From: a virus
IMG/VR virus record: IMGVR_UViG_3300038417_000475
Location: 1 to 64,000 of that record
DNA: 64,000 bases
Reading direction: 5' to 3' (one strand)
Shown: piece after piece, positions 8,154 to 16,404 of the stretch
Numbering within the stretch: the stretch's first letter is position 1
Layout of the letters: every line of letters starts with the position of its first letter
Notes under the pieces: model-generated
What the model saw: the letters and a program-made list of their open reading frames with translations, nothing else
Databases searched by the model: none
What the model was told of the DNA's origin: nothing
Made by a program: the position numbers and the translations under genes

Positions 8154-8615
8154 ATGATTGTAGAACTCGTGACACCGCGGGCAAGGGCGGCTTATCCGGA
8201 GCTGGGCCAATGCGTCAAGGATTCTCCTTGCCTGGTACCTAAGATCTCGCTGATTCTCGAGGACCAGATCGTGCTCGGTATAGTGAGGTCGGAAAGGCGT
8301 ATCACGCGCTGGGAAACCCAAAGGGAAGAAGCCCACGAAAAAGGGGACAGAGAACAGGAACAGGGCTTGATAGTCACGATCGCCCAGGAAGAGACTTATA
8401 TCGAGGACCTGAACAGAATCTCCGAGCTGGTCCGTAATCAGGTCTGCGGCGGCGCCGGCAGCGGGAAGGCAAAAAAGAAAGCGGCGCCGGCAGAAAAGAA
8501 AGTTAAAGTGCCTGGCGGTACCGCCGTCAAGAAAGAGACGGTTAAAAAAGTCGCAAAACGGGCAGCCGAAAAAGAGTCGGGCAAAGTTACGGTCCTGCCC
8601 GGTGTGCCAGTATAA
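8154..8615 (+). CDS. Helical protein with Lys/Ala-rich tail
   Basis: 153 aa. Residues about 35-100 are predicted coiled-coil-like helix (RRITRWETQREEAHEKGDRE); the last 50 residues are a basic, Lys/Ala/Val tail like histone H1-type or DNA-packing tails. AAGGAGAGG precedes the ATG. Function unknown; DNA binding by the tail is plausible only from composition. Confidence 0.55.
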   Translation: MIVELVTPRARAAYPELGQCVKDSPCLVPKISLILEDQIVLGIVRSERRITRWETQREEAHEKGDREQEQGLIVTIAQEETYIEDLNRISELVRNQVCGGAGSGKAKKKAAPAEKKVKVPGGTAVKKETVKKVAKRAAEKESGKVTVLPGVPV

Positions 8616-8618
8616 ATC

Positions 8619-8630
8619 GCCCGAAAGGGC
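8619..8630 (+). terminator. Short GAAA-loop hairpin between genes
   Basis: GCCC-GAAA-GGGC, a 4-bp stem with a GNRA loop, lies just after the stop at 8615 and before the AAGGAGG of the next gene. No U-run follows, so it is more likely a stabiliser or spacer than a terminator. Confidence 0.35.
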
Positions 8631-8644
8631 AGAAGGAGGTTAGT

Positions 8645-9088
8645 ATGTCCTTGCTACAAGCATTTCTAAGCCAGATCGACTGGTGGGCTATCTACACGGT
8701 GATAGCTCTCATCCTGGGGTATGTCGTCATTGGCCTAGTGCTGTCAATAAAGGACGGCAAAAGCGAACTCATTACAATAGGCAAATGGATCCTGGAAGAG
8801 TTTCTTCCTATGTGCGGAGGCTATATCTTCACTGTCTTCATAGCCGCTCTTCCATCCCTGGCCCTTGCTCCGAAGTACGTCGAATGGTTCAAAACCCTGC
8901 CACTAACAATCTTCGCTTTCATTACCGCTATGCTGATAGGCAAGATTAAGGCGGCATTGCAGGAGATCTTCCCCTGGATTCCGGATATCCCGGTCATCGA
9001 GGCTGGAAGGATCAAGGCAAGAAAGGCAGCGAAGGCGGCAGCGATCGCAGCAAAAGCCAAGCCAGCAGCGGCTAGGTCGCCCACTTAA
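8645..9088 (+). CDS. Membrane protein, three TM helices
   Basis: 147 aa with AAGGAGG upstream. Hydrophobic segments lie at about residues 12-33 (WAIYTVIALILGYVVIGLVL), 55-75 (GGYIFTVFIAALPSLALA) and 83-100 (LPLTIFAFITAMLIG), followed by a basic Ala/Lys tail. Size, TM number and the charged tail would suit a holin, but no lysozyme gene is adjacent, so the call stays structural. Confidence 0.6.
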   Translation: MSLLQAFLSQIDWWAIYTVIALILGYVVIGLVLSIKDGKSELITIGKWILEEFLPMCGGYIFTVFIAALPSLALAPKYVEWFKTLPLTIFAFITAMLIGKIKAALQEIFPWIPDIPVIEAGRIKARKAAKAAAIAAKAKPAAARSPT

Positions 9089-9118
9089 TTATTCTATTCT
9101 GACCGAATAACCGAACGA

Positions 9119-9143
9119 AGGAGGGGCCGAATAAGCCCCTCCT
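9119..9143 (+). promoter_or_regulatory. 9-bp stem-loop before 9154 gene
   Basis: AGGAGGGGC pairs perfectly with GCCCCTCCT around a CGAATAA loop. It sits between two genes and contains one SD-like AGGAGG in the stem, while a second GGAGG lies just after it and serves ATG 9154. It could be a translational control element or a weak terminator (no U-run). Confidence 0.45.
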
Positions 9144-9153
9144 GGAGGCGTTT

Positions 9154-9771
9154 ATGCCGACAATCTATCTGGACAAACTGGATCCCGAGTCCGAGCTATT
9201 GAGACGTTTGACGTTCCCGGGATACTCAGGCAGAAAATTCCAGGTAGAGCTGACAGAGACGATCACCTTTAGCGGTACACAGTGGGCGGGCGGCTCCAAA
9301 ACTGACTACCGCATTGTTCAGCTCGACGGAATGAAAGTCGTGGGGATCCCGGAAGCGCCCTTCCTGCAACGGTCGCCGCTTCATGAGGGTCAGTACCCGT
9401 TGCCGCCTGGCTATGTGGTGGTAAGCCATCACATATCCTGCGGGAAAGATCTGGGGCTGACCTTTGCCGTCAACCCCAGAGAGTCCTTCAAACTGCTGCC
9501 CAAGCCAAGCGAGGAGCTGACCCGGGCGCAGAAGATAGTGCTGGCGGCAACCGGCTACAAATCGAGCTATGGGGGCATAAAGGACCTCAGATTTCATGAA
9601 GCCCATGAAAAGACAGGGATCTCGCGCCAGGAATATGACCAGGCCAAAGAGTCGCTGATAAAGAAGGGTCTGTTCAATAAAGCCGGCGCCATTACACCCC
9701 AGGGGAGAAACGCGATCGGGAACCAAAGGCTGGAGGATTTTAGGGAGATGACAAGGGGGAGGTATGGGTAG
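9154..9771 (+). CDS. Protein ending in EMTRGRYG tag
   Basis: 205 aa. N-terminal two thirds beta-rich with no recognised motif; residues about 130-190 (RAQKIVLAATGYKSSYGG to LFNKAGAITPQGRNAI) have the helix pattern of a winged helix. It ends EMTRGRYG, one of five copies of a C-terminal tag in 9.1-15.6 kb. The tag codons also provide the GGGGGAGG used by the next gene. Function unknown. Confidence 0.55.
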   Translation: MPTIYLDKLDPESELLRRLTFPGYSGRKFQVELTETITFSGTQWAGGSKTDYRIVQLDGMKVVGIPEAPFLQRSPLHEGQYPLPPGYVVVSHHISCGKDLGLTFAVNPRESFKLLPKPSEELTRAQKIVLAATGYKSSYGGIKDLRFHEAHEKTGISRQEYDQAKESLIKKGLFNKAGAITPQGRNAIGNQRLEDFREMTRGRYG

Positions 9772-11245
9772 AATAACTGAATTCCGCAATGGCATGAGGT
9801 TCAACCCTCCGATTCTGCCGGATGCCTTCTGGCTGGCCTATAACTCTATCGCTCGAGCTGCCGTAAATGCCAAACCGCCGCCCTCTGTCATCTTAAGCAA
9901 AGAGAAGTCCCAGGAGGTCTACCGGGCATGGGTAGCTGAACTTCAAAAGTATGTGGCTGCCAACGGTAAATTCACCAAGTTCGAGGTGATCTATGTTCCC
10001 TTCTCGCCCCCTCCGTTCTTCTGGGATTACAAGTGCGGAAAGTGCAGGTGGTGGATCCAGGGTGGCTGCCAGCTCGTCGACGGAACAATCAACGCGAGGG
10101 GCTGGTGTGCCGTTCCTGGTACTCTAACCCCTACCCATAGAGGAGTATTACCCATCGAGGAAGTAATTCCAGGTGATATAGGATATTCGTTGAATGGGGC
10201 GTTCCATTCAAATAAAATAGCCGCTATCTCCATGAGAGAATACAGTGGGAGAATGTATAAACTGCAGGCAAACTACCTGTTGCCTCTCACTGTTACTCCT
10301 GAGCATATTCTATATGTTCAAAGGTTTATCTCCTCTACTACTAATAAAAGAAAGACTGGATATGCCATGAAATTGTTTTCTCCTGAGGAGATGACAGCTG
10401 AGAGGTTATACCAGAATGTCATGGCTGGTGACAAGTATCGTATTTTACAGCCTTATCCTCTAAATGAGGAATCATCATTAGGTTTGGATGGAATACTTGC
10501 CAGGTTCCTGGGGATATTTATGGCAGAAGCACATATATTGTATCGTGATGATGAACCAGCTGGAGCCGGATTTGACTTTGGAGAAGAACCCGAGCTAATT
10601 AACTTTATTGAGGAAGTCTGTAGCTCTAGATTCAGTGCTAACAGTACAGTTAGGCCTAATTCAAGAGGTGGACTCAACGTTAGAGTACATTCCAGTAAGC
10701 TAGCTAAATTCATCCTCAAGTACTTTAATGGTTCTCATTCAGCTAATGGTAAATCTCTTAGCAACGACGTTCTTTATCTCCCAAGAAGTCTACAGAGAGA
10801 TCTTTTACAGGGGATGCTAATTGGAGATGGCCATACAAGGGGTACCAATAATCAGCTGGGATCCTCTTCTCCTTCGTTGATATGGCAATCTGAAATCATC
10901 TTATGGAGAAGTGGTACCACTGGAAGCATGGGCAAAATGAGAGAAGGTGGCGACAAAGTAATAATCTCTGGGAGAGAGGTTAATAGAGGTCCATTTTATA
11001 GATTGTCTTGGTATCCCAAGCCCAATGGAGGAAGATTAATCCAAGAAGAACCTGGCCTATTATCATTTATGGTGAGGAAGATTGCTCCGACGCAATATAG
11101 TGGACCAGTACACGACCTATCAATGATTAATGAACCAAATTTCATTACACTTGGTGGTCTTAGTCATAACTGCGCCATCTGGCTGCCACCGGACAGCTAT
11201 AAACCGTTTACCTGGCCGCAGGAGCTGCTGGCTGGGAATTGGTGA
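9764..11245 (+). CDS. HiPIP-like Cys protein interrupted by intein
   Basis: 493 aa precursor. The extein (residues 1-114 plus 470-493) would be 138 aa after splicing. It carries CGKCRWWIQGGCQLVDG and, once joined, ARGWCAIWLP: spacing C-x2-C-x7-C, then GWC, resembling high-potential iron-sulfur proteins and short phage relatives. The intein starts at Cys115, exactly the fourth Cys ligand, and ends HN469 before Cys470. An uninterrupted gene would therefore code a 4Fe4S-type cluster site that only forms after splicing. The start ATG 9764 overlaps the previous gene. Extein start and tag-family neighbours suggest expression with the 9-16 kb block. Confidence 0.75.
   Translation: MGRITEFRNGMRFNPPILPDAFWLAYNSIARAAVNAKPPPSVILSKEKSQEVYRAWVAELQKYVAANGKFTKFEVIYVPFSPPPFFWDYKCGKCRWWIQGGCQLVDGTINARGWCAVPGTLTPTHRGVLPIEEVIPGDIGYSLNGAFHSNKIAAISMREYSGRMYKLQANYLLPLTVTPEHILYVQRFISSTTNKRKTGYAMKLFSPEEMTAERLYQNVMAGDKYRILQPYPLNEESSLGLDGILARFLGIFMAEAHILYRDDEPAGAGFDFGEEPELINFIEEVCSSRFSANSTVRPNSRGGLNVRVHSSKLAKFILKYFNGSHSANGKSLSNDVLYLPRSLQRDLLQGMLIGDGHTRGTNNQLGSSSPSLIWQSEIILWRSGTTGSMGKMREGGDKVIISGREVNRGPFYRLSWYPKPNGGRLIQEEPGLLSFMVRKIAPTQYSGPVHDLSMINEPNFITLGGLSHNCAIWLPPDSYKPFTWPQELLAGNW
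10106..11170 (+). mobile_element. Intein with LAGLIDADG endonuclease
   Basis: Residues 115-469 of the host protein, 355 aa. Block A (Cys115, TLTPTHRGVLPIEEVIPGD), block B-like TVTPEHILYV, two dodecapeptide motifs (LGIFMAEAH and GMLIGDGHTRG) and the C-terminal LSHN|C splice end are all present, so both splicing and homing domains look intact. Its DNA is visibly richer in A/T than the flanks, a sign of recent acquisition. Confidence 0.85.
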
Positions 11246-11255
11246 GAGGTGAGAT

Positions 11256-11369
11256 ATGGCCAAGAAGAAGGGCGATACCAAGAAAGACATCGACCGGAGT
11301 ATGAAGGATAGTGGAGCCGGCAGCATAGCCAAGGCCGATGCCGAGTTCCTGAAAAAGCGGAAGAAATGA
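11256..11369 (+). CDS. Small basic protein, 37 aa
   Basis: MAKKKGDTKKDIDRSM then a Lys/Arg-rich end. GAGAGGTGAG precedes the ATG and its stop overlaps the next gene's ATG (ATGA at 11366). Highly charged; function unknown. The context and RBS support a real gene. Confidence 0.55.
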   Translation: MAKKKGDTKKDIDRSMKDSGAGSIAKADAEFLKKRKK

Positions 11370-12727
11370 ACATCCTCTCTCCGGAGCAGATCGAGACCTA
11401 TAAGAAGCAGGGATGGAGGGTATTCCAGCCTGGCTTTGACGTCTCGTACAAAAGTCAATGGAATACTCCGTGGTTCATCATCCGGGAGTTCTTCCAGAAC
11501 GCCTTGGACGAACATGACGAGGCTGGAATAAGTGCGAAACCACGCCTGGCGGGTAGCAGCAAAGGAGTGGTGATCGAAGACCGGGGCAGAGGGCTGGGCG
11601 CCGAGAGCTTGATTCTCCGCGAGACAAAGGGCGGGGGAGATCTCCGCGGCCGGTTTGGAGAAGGGCTGAAATTTGCCTGCATATCCGCAGTCAGGCAAGG
11701 CTTTACCCCTGTCATTGAAAGCGCGAATGTCACTATCAGGGCATATGCGTCCCCTAGCGTCATGGGCAAAGCCCAGCTGAATCTCTTGACTTTCCTTTTC
11801 AAAGAGACTGCTGGATCCAGGTTAGGTACTCTGGTCACCATCGAGGGCTATCATGGCACCCTCTACACCGAGAATTTCACCACGTTTCTGGGGAGTCCCA
11901 TAGCGTGGAAAGATACCCAGATAGGGCGTTTTGTCAGAAGAGAAGCGGTCTACAGTAACCCGAAGGGCAATCTCTACGTCGGCGATATCTTCATCAAGAA
12001 GTTCGACAAACCAACATCCTACAGCTATAACCTCTGGGGGATAGATCTGAACCCCGACCGGATCTCGGAAATAAGGGTCCGTGATGTTTTAGACGGTATG
12101 GCCCGGCCATGGACTACAATCAAGAGCAGGGAACTGGCTACCAGTCTTATACGCGCAGTAACGGATGTTAGGTCGCAGGAAGCGGAGATATACTGGTCTG
12201 CCGGTCCCTCCCGAGCCGTGTTGTTGGCTGCCTGGCAGCAGCTATTCGGCCAGCGGGCTGTCCTCTCTACCGGCGAGCGTGACTCAAAACTGGCGGAAGG
12301 ATACGGCTATCGTGTTATGGGGAAGAGCTGGACATCGAATATCAGGTCACTGTTTAGATATAATGTCCCGGATGCCTCGGATATAGTAGAGGCTCGAGTA
12401 AAAGAGCTTTCTGCTCCCACCATTATTCCCTCCACCAGGCTTACCCAGAAGCAGCACCAGAACTTGGATATCATACGTTTTCTAACCGCTAACTGCCCAT
12501 CATGTAGTTATGAGGGCAGGAAACCCGTGATCGAGGTCGCAAGCATACGACCGGATCCACGGATTCAGGAGGTTGTGCTAGGGCTATGCGATTATGACGG
12601 GGGTAAAATCTACGTTGTACCTTCAGTATTGAACACTGAAGAAGACACGATAGCTACTTACTACCACGAGATGGGACACTGGGTAGGCGGCGAGATAGCT
12701 ATTGACGGCTCGATGAGCCATACCTAA
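11366..12727 (+). CDS. GHKL ATPase domain joined to HEXXH motif
   Basis: 453 aa to the first stop. The N-terminal 150 residues have the Bergerat ATPase signature: REFFQNALDEHDEAG (E41, N45), VIEDRGRGLG (D72, G-box) and GRFGEGLKFACIS. Such domains bind ATP in Hsp90, MutL, histidine kinases and Morc proteins. The C-terminal end has YYHEMGHWVGGE (H434, E435, H438), a zincin-type HEXXH. I know of no standard family with this pairing. The frame stops at TAA 12725 but stays open for 57 more codons ending in the EMTKG tag, so the gene may be truncated, read through, or wrongly sequenced there. Confidence 0.75.
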   Translation: MNILSPEQIETYKKQGWRVFQPGFDVSYKSQWNTPWFIIREFFQNALDEHDEAGISAKPRLAGSSKGVVIEDRGRGLGAESLILRETKGGGDLRGRFGEGLKFACISAVRQGFTPVIESANVTIRAYASPSVMGKAQLNLLTFLFKETAGSRLGTLVTIEGYHGTLYTENFTTFLGSPIAWKDTQIGRFVRREAVYSNPKGNLYVGDIFIKKFDKPTSYSYNLWGIDLNPDRISEIRVRDVLDGMARPWTTIKSRELATSLIRAVTDVRSQEAEIYWSAGPSRAVLLAAWQQLFGQRAVLSTGERDSKLAEGYGYRVMGKSWTSNIRSLFRYNVPDASDIVEARVKELSAPTIIPSTRLTQKQHQNLDIIRFLTANCPSCSYEGRKPVIEVASIRPDPRIQEVVLGLCDYDGGKIYVVPSVLNTEEDTIATYYHEMGHWVGGEIAIDGSMSHT

Positions 12728-12901
12728 GCAGTGCAGAGAATAGCTGCCCGGATATCGCTCCTGATGAGGCAAAAGACGGCTGATATTGATAGGATCTTGG
12801 GCGTTAAAAAGGCCCCTGCGCCCGCAGCTGCCCCGGCCTTTGTCCAGGCAAGCCAGGCGCAGCGATCGAAGCCTGAGATGACTAAGGGCAGGTATAGGTA
12901 G
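12728..12901 (+). pseudogene. In-frame 3' continuation of the GHKL/zincin gene
   Basis: After TAA 12725 the same frame encodes a helix (AVQRIAARISLLMRQKTADI), an Ala/Pro linker and a final KPEMTKGRYR before TAG at 12899-12901. This tag is shared with neighbours, so the segment was clearly once, or still is, the C-terminus of the upstream protein. No RBS or good start is seen for an independent gene. Confidence 0.6.
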
Positions 12902-12912
12902 ATGGAGGCGAT

Positions 12913-13311
12913 ATGAGAGATCTGACTGCGAATGAGAATGAACTGCTCAAGCATGTGAGTAAGATGGGACACTGGCAGAGCTATGAGATCGTTAGAACTG
13001 AGTCAAAGGAATACGACTTGTACATCAAAGGTGCGTCTAAAGATAGCTCCAGTGCTACGAAGGGCACCACCTTCATATCCTGGCTGCCACTGGCTACTCT
13101 CTCTGTTATGAACTGGGCAGCCCCGGATATCTGGGAACTGAATAATGCTTATGGGGTGAAGGGCTTTACTCCACCTGGAGGGCCTGATTGGAGTGGAATC
13201 CGGGATAGTTCCACAGAGACGATCTGGAAGATGTTTGATATAGCCCTCTGGCGGCTGGGGATCAAGAAACGTAAAGGGCCAGAAATGACTAAGGGCCACT
13301 TCGGGAGGTAA
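12913..13311 (+). CDS. Protein ending in EMTKGHFGR tag
   Basis: 132 aa, GGAGGCGAT before the ATG. No known domain; aromatic motifs FISWLPLATLSVMNW and TPPGGPDWSG are notable. It ends GPEMTKGHFGR. The codons of the tag contain GGGAGG, the RBS for the next gene. Confidence 0.55.
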   Translation: MRDLTANENELLKHVSKMGHWQSYEIVRTESKEYDLYIKGASKDSSSATKGTTFISWLPLATLSVMNWAAPDIWELNNAYGVKGFTPPGGPDWSGIRDSSTETIWKMFDIALWRLGIKKRKGPEMTKGHFGR

Positions 13312-13313
13312 GA

Positions 13314-13802
13314 ATGGGAAGAAGCTCGAGAGATATTGATATCCCTGCTGCCATAAAGCTGGCTAGGACAGGCAGGCTGGAATCCTGGTCGACGGGCTTG
13401 CTGCAGCGGATAGACGAGAGGAAGGTTGTCCGGGCAGAGCTGTTTGATGATGGGAAGGTGGCCCTCTATTACCCCGACCCCAAGAGCCCCCATGGGTACC
13501 GGGGGAAAGGGGACAGAGAGCTTTTCCAGGAATTCATTTTGCCGAAGAAGAAATTCACTTATACCTATGTGCCCTGGAACAGCGCGATCCCTGGCCACCC
13601 GGACCTCCCCTTCGTTATGTCCCTGGGTACCATCCGGACCGTGCCGGAGAATTACTATGTAGCCGATGTCTACAAGGATCTTTCCCTCATGTTCGACTCA
13701 AGGCTGGAAGCGGCGACGCGGAATGTCGACAGGGCCTCCGTTAGGAAATGGTGGGAGCAGAACAAGCCCGAAATGACGAAGGGCAAGATGGGGAAGAAAT
13801 GA
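13314..13802 (+). CDS. Protein ending in EMTKGKMGKK tag
   Basis: 162 aa, starting two bases after the previous stop. It has a beta-rich centre (VRAELFDDGKVALYYPDP) and ends KPEMTKGKMGKK. No family recognised. Part of the tagged run of genes. Confidence 0.55.
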   Translation: MGRSSRDIDIPAAIKLARTGRLESWSTGLLQRIDERKVVRAELFDDGKVALYYPDPKSPHGYRGKGDRELFQEFILPKKKFTYTYVPWNSAIPGHPDLPFVMSLGTIRTVPENYYVADVYKDLSLMFDSRLEAATRNVDRASVRKWWEQNKPEMTKGKMGKK

Positions 13803-13839
13803 AGCCCGATATCTTCAGGCAAAGCGCGGGAAGCCACTG

Positions 13840-14343
13840 ATGAGCTATAACTCGAAAAATGTCAGGGCCAACGTGTGCCACAAGATTTACATGGCCCTTC
13901 TGACCGAAGAGAGGCGCAGTCAACCCGGTATGGCCTTGTCTCAGCAACAGAGTGAAGATATAAGGCTCGATACCGAAAGCGTCACGGATCTCATCGAGCA
14001 GGAATACAGCAGCAAGGGGGGAGCTGGCGCCCTCTGGCTGGACCGCATGCTCAAAGATCTCAACTGGCTGGCCGATATCCAGGAAAAGGCCTGGGCGGTT
14101 CAAAAGGAAAAGAAAGCGGCAGCGAAAAACTGGCTCTGGTCCCAACAGGGCTGGGCCACTGAAGCTCAAGCCAAGGCCGTTGCCACCAGGCTCCGGGTGG
14201 AGAATTACGTGGTGGAACCAGGCTATGAAAACAAAGCCTGGAGGCTGAAGGTAAGGATCGATACCATTCCGGAGAGCACCCGCCAGGCGCCCCATGCCGT
14301 GCTGTGGGACGCAATAAAGAAAGCTGAGGGGAAATCTCGATGA
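13840..14343 (+). CDS. Protein of 167 aa, unknown
   Basis: Helical, charged; a Trp-rich centre (LDRMLKDLNWLADIQEKAWA). It lacks the EMTKG tag, ending KKAEGKSR. ATGA overlap with the next gene. No family recognised. A short 13-codon frame at 13799-13840 before it is not called. Confidence 0.5.
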   Translation: MSYNSKNVRANVCHKIYMALLTEERRSQPGMALSQQQSEDIRLDTESVTDLIEQEYSSKGGAGALWLDRMLKDLNWLADIQEKAWAVQKEKKAAAKNWLWSQQGWATEAQAKAVATRLRVENYVVEPGYENKAWRLKVRIDTIPESTRQAPHAVLWDAIKKAEGKSR

Positions 14344-14567
14344 GCGGGAAAGGGCGCATTGTCGGAGTCGGTAAAACCTCGCCGGTTTGTCTGCCGGCAC
14401 GCTGTAGCCATACAGACCATCTTTTCGGCAAGGCTATGAGGTGCCCGCTACCCTGCGCCCCCTTCAAGGCGGTCTGCCCGGCTCATTCCCTCCCGGAGGC
14501 CCCGAGACCCGACGAGTTTGCCCGGGCAATCCGGATGTGCCTGGAACAGGAGAGGAGAAAATTCTGA
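14340..14567 (+). CDS. Small Cys-rich protein, unknown
   Basis: 75 aa, with CLPARCSHTDH, CPLPC and CPAH motifs and a helical end with Arg. It starts in the previous stop (ATGA) and its own stop overlaps the next ATG (TGATG). Metal binding is likely from Cys spacing; nothing more can be said. Confidence 0.5.
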   Translation: MSGKGRIVGVGKTSPVCLPARCSHTDHLFGKAMRCPLPCAPFKAVCPAHSLPEAPRPDEFARAIRMCLEQERRKF

Positions 14568-14998
14568 TGCCTAGAATCTTTCAGGAGCCAAACTATGGCG
14601 TAACAGAGAGGTCCCTGGAGTGGGTGCGCCGTTATAAGTCTGATTTGGGCCCTCTCTTCCGGATTCGTTGCTTTATCCATCCCCACCGGGTTGCTGGGCT
14701 TGAAGGTGACCAGTGGGTAGAGTTTGAAGATCAAGCCGGCAATAAGATAATCGCTACCGGTTTCGGATGGGGATATCCGGGGACTGGACCAGCCGGCCTG
14801 GCCAAGATCCTGCGTGAATTGGGAATTCAAGGTCAAATTATTACCACGGCGCGTTGGCTTACTCAAAATAGCGAGTGGAGAATCGATATTAAGGAGAATA
14901 CTGCCACCGTGAAACTCAAACAGGAGATGACCGGAGGGGAGAGCAGCTGGGAGATCATGGGTTATGTCAGGTATTCGGCAGGAGATTGCAGAAGATGA
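14567..14998 (+). CDS. Protein of 143 aa, unknown
   Basis: Start at ATG 14567 with AGGAGAGGAG upstream; the same frame is open back to 14441 but that part overlaps the previous gene. Beta-rich (IRCFIHPHRVAGLEGDQWVE), ending YSAGDCRR. No family recognised. Coupled to the next gene by ATGA. Confidence 0.55.
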   Translation: MPRIFQEPNYGVTERSLEWVRRYKSDLGPLFRIRCFIHPHRVAGLEGDQWVEFEDQAGNKIIATGFGWGYPGTGPAGLAKILRELGIQGQIITTARWLTQNSEWRIDIKENTATVKLKQEMTGGESSWEIMGYVRYSAGDCRR

Positions 14999-15324
14999 CT
15001 GTCGAGATCCGGAAAAGACAGGTAGGGGTTACCGACCGCTGGATAATCGAGGCGGTCGATGGCAAGCAGGTCCGGAACGAGCTGGATATCGATTTCGCCC
15101 TGGCCGGCAATCCTGCAGTCAAAAAGTACATCCCTCCGGACCAGCTCTGGGTGGAGATGATGTCAGACAAGACGGAGTGGCCCTGTTTCATTGTCCACGA
15201 GGACTGGGAGGATGGCCGCGTAGACCAGGGTATGCCGTATGAAGTAGCGCACGAGGAAGCCAACGTCCTGGAGAGACTGTGCCGGCAAGGGAAAATGGAG
15301 CTGACGGTATTCAGGCCGGGATAA
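14995..15324 (+). CDS. Protein of 109 aa, unknown
   Basis: Beta strands at the N-terminus (VEIRKRQVGVTDRWIIEAVD), then a helix near the end. ATG 14995 overlaps the previous stop; an earlier TTG at 14986 is possible. No family recognised. Confidence 0.5.
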   Translation: MTVEIRKRQVGVTDRWIIEAVDGKQVRNELDIDFALAGNPAVKKYIPPDQLWVEMMSDKTEWPCFIVHEDWEDGRVDQGMPYEVAHEEANVLERLCRQGKMELTVFRPG

Positions 15325-15334
15325 GGAGGGAGAA

Positions 15335-15634
15335 ATGGCCCAATATTGCATGTTCAAGCAACCTGAGGTTATTGCTCGGCAGAAGGAATGGGAAAAGAAG
15401 ACGGATGACGAGATCCGCCGCCAGATGGAGAAGCTGAATCTTGACAAACCTTCGGAAGAGGAGCGATACAAGGCGGCAGTAAACGTCTTGATCTCTCGGG
15501 GATGGGGTGTAGAAGTGAAGCGGCGGCCCTCGTCGTATAAGCACAAAACTGGCGGCATGACCATACACCACGAAGGATTTGTGCTGGCTTTCCACCGGCC
15601 AAAGGTGGAGATGACCAAGGGACATAATAAGTAA
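15335..15634 (+). CDS. Protein ending in EMTKGHNK tag
   Basis: 99 aa with AAGGAGGGAG upstream. The N-terminal half is a charged helix (KEWEKKTDDEIRRQMEKL); the C-terminal half has MTIHHEGFVLAFHRP, closely like TTVHHEGFVLASYP in the minus-strand protein at 37179-37421. It ends VEMTKGHNK, the last tag copy seen. Confidence 0.6.
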   Translation: MAQYCMFKQPEVIARQKEWEKKTDDEIRRQMEKLNLDKPSEEERYKAAVNVLISRGWGVEVKRRPSSYKHKTGGMTIHHEGFVLAFHRPKVEMTKGHNK

Positions 15635-15646
15635 CTGGAGGGTGAC

Positions 15647-16078
15647 ATGAAATGTGATCTCAGCGCACCAGCGGAGAGCTGTGAGTGCAAGAAGCTGCTA
15701 TGCAAGGCAATGGCCGAGGCATTGGAACATGAGGCAGAAGAATTCCGAGATTATGCTGAAATAGCTCGGAAGGCGGGCGGCTTCCCGGGAACAGCACAGC
15801 CGAGGCCTTCTTTCTCTGCGGATGAATACCATAGCCTTGTCAGGGAGCTGGATGCTCAGAAGTTCCTGCGATGGGGTATGGTCAATGCCCATGGTTTGCT
15901 GGTAGGCGATTACAATAATCTCTCGTATGCCCAGAAGATGAGCGAAGAGATACGGATGGGGCAACAGAAAGACCAGGCCACGCCAGCAAAGCACGCAGCA
16001 GAAGCCCTCGAAGGCGCAGCCAAAGCCTTGAGACAGGCGGCTGCCTTTGGTTTTCTCAACTGTATCCAGGAGGCATGA
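15647..16078 (+). CDS. Helical protein of 143 aa, unknown
   Basis: N-terminal Cys motif (CDLSAPAESCECKKLLC), then long helices (AEALEHEAEEFRDYAEIARK) and an Ala-rich C-terminus. CTGGAGGGTGAC precedes the ATG. ATGA overlap with the next gene. Function unknown. Confidence 0.5.
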   Translation: MKCDLSAPAESCECKKLLCKAMAEALEHEAEEFRDYAEIARKAGGFPGTAQPRPSFSADEYHSLVRELDAQKFLRWGMVNAHGLLVGDYNNLSYAQKMSEEIRMGQQKDQATPAKHAAEALEGAAKALRQAAAFGFLNCIQEA

Positions 16079-16404
16079 GCTTGGACCCGAAAGATTTACT
16101 GCCTGCATCGCCCCGGGATGGCCCGCCTCTGCCGAAAGGACTGGGGGTCAAATGGTCTGGGGGAAACCCCCAGACCTACGAAGAGTATCGGGCCTATGAA
16201 ATGAACAGGCAGGAGATTATCAGTAGAAATCGCTCCCGCCGGCTGCGCGGGCTGCCGCTCCTGCCCCAACCTCCGAAGGTGGCACCTCCCAAGAAACGCG
16301 TTGTGTATAGCCGTGAAAAGGATGGCAGCCTTACTTACGAAGGCACTCTGCGAGAAGGGGAAGATGTACCCGAGGGGATGGTTCTCAAGTTGGAGGACTA
16401 TTGA
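16075..16404 (+). CDS. Pro/Arg-rich small protein
   Basis: 109 aa. Extended Pro/Arg-rich centre (RSRRLRGLPLLPQPPK) and an acidic end; likely largely disordered. Coupled at both ends (ATGA, then TTGA). Function unknown. Confidence 0.5.
   Translation: MSLDPKDLLPASPRDGPPLPKGLGVKWSGGNPQTYEEYRAYEMNRQEIISRNRSRRLRGLPLLPQPPKVAPPKKRVVYSREKDGSLTYEGTLREGEDVPEGMVLKLEDY

Noticed and set aside
8645-9088. Holin
   Set aside because: TM layout is compatible, but no endolysin or lysis gene is adjacent; left as membrane protein.
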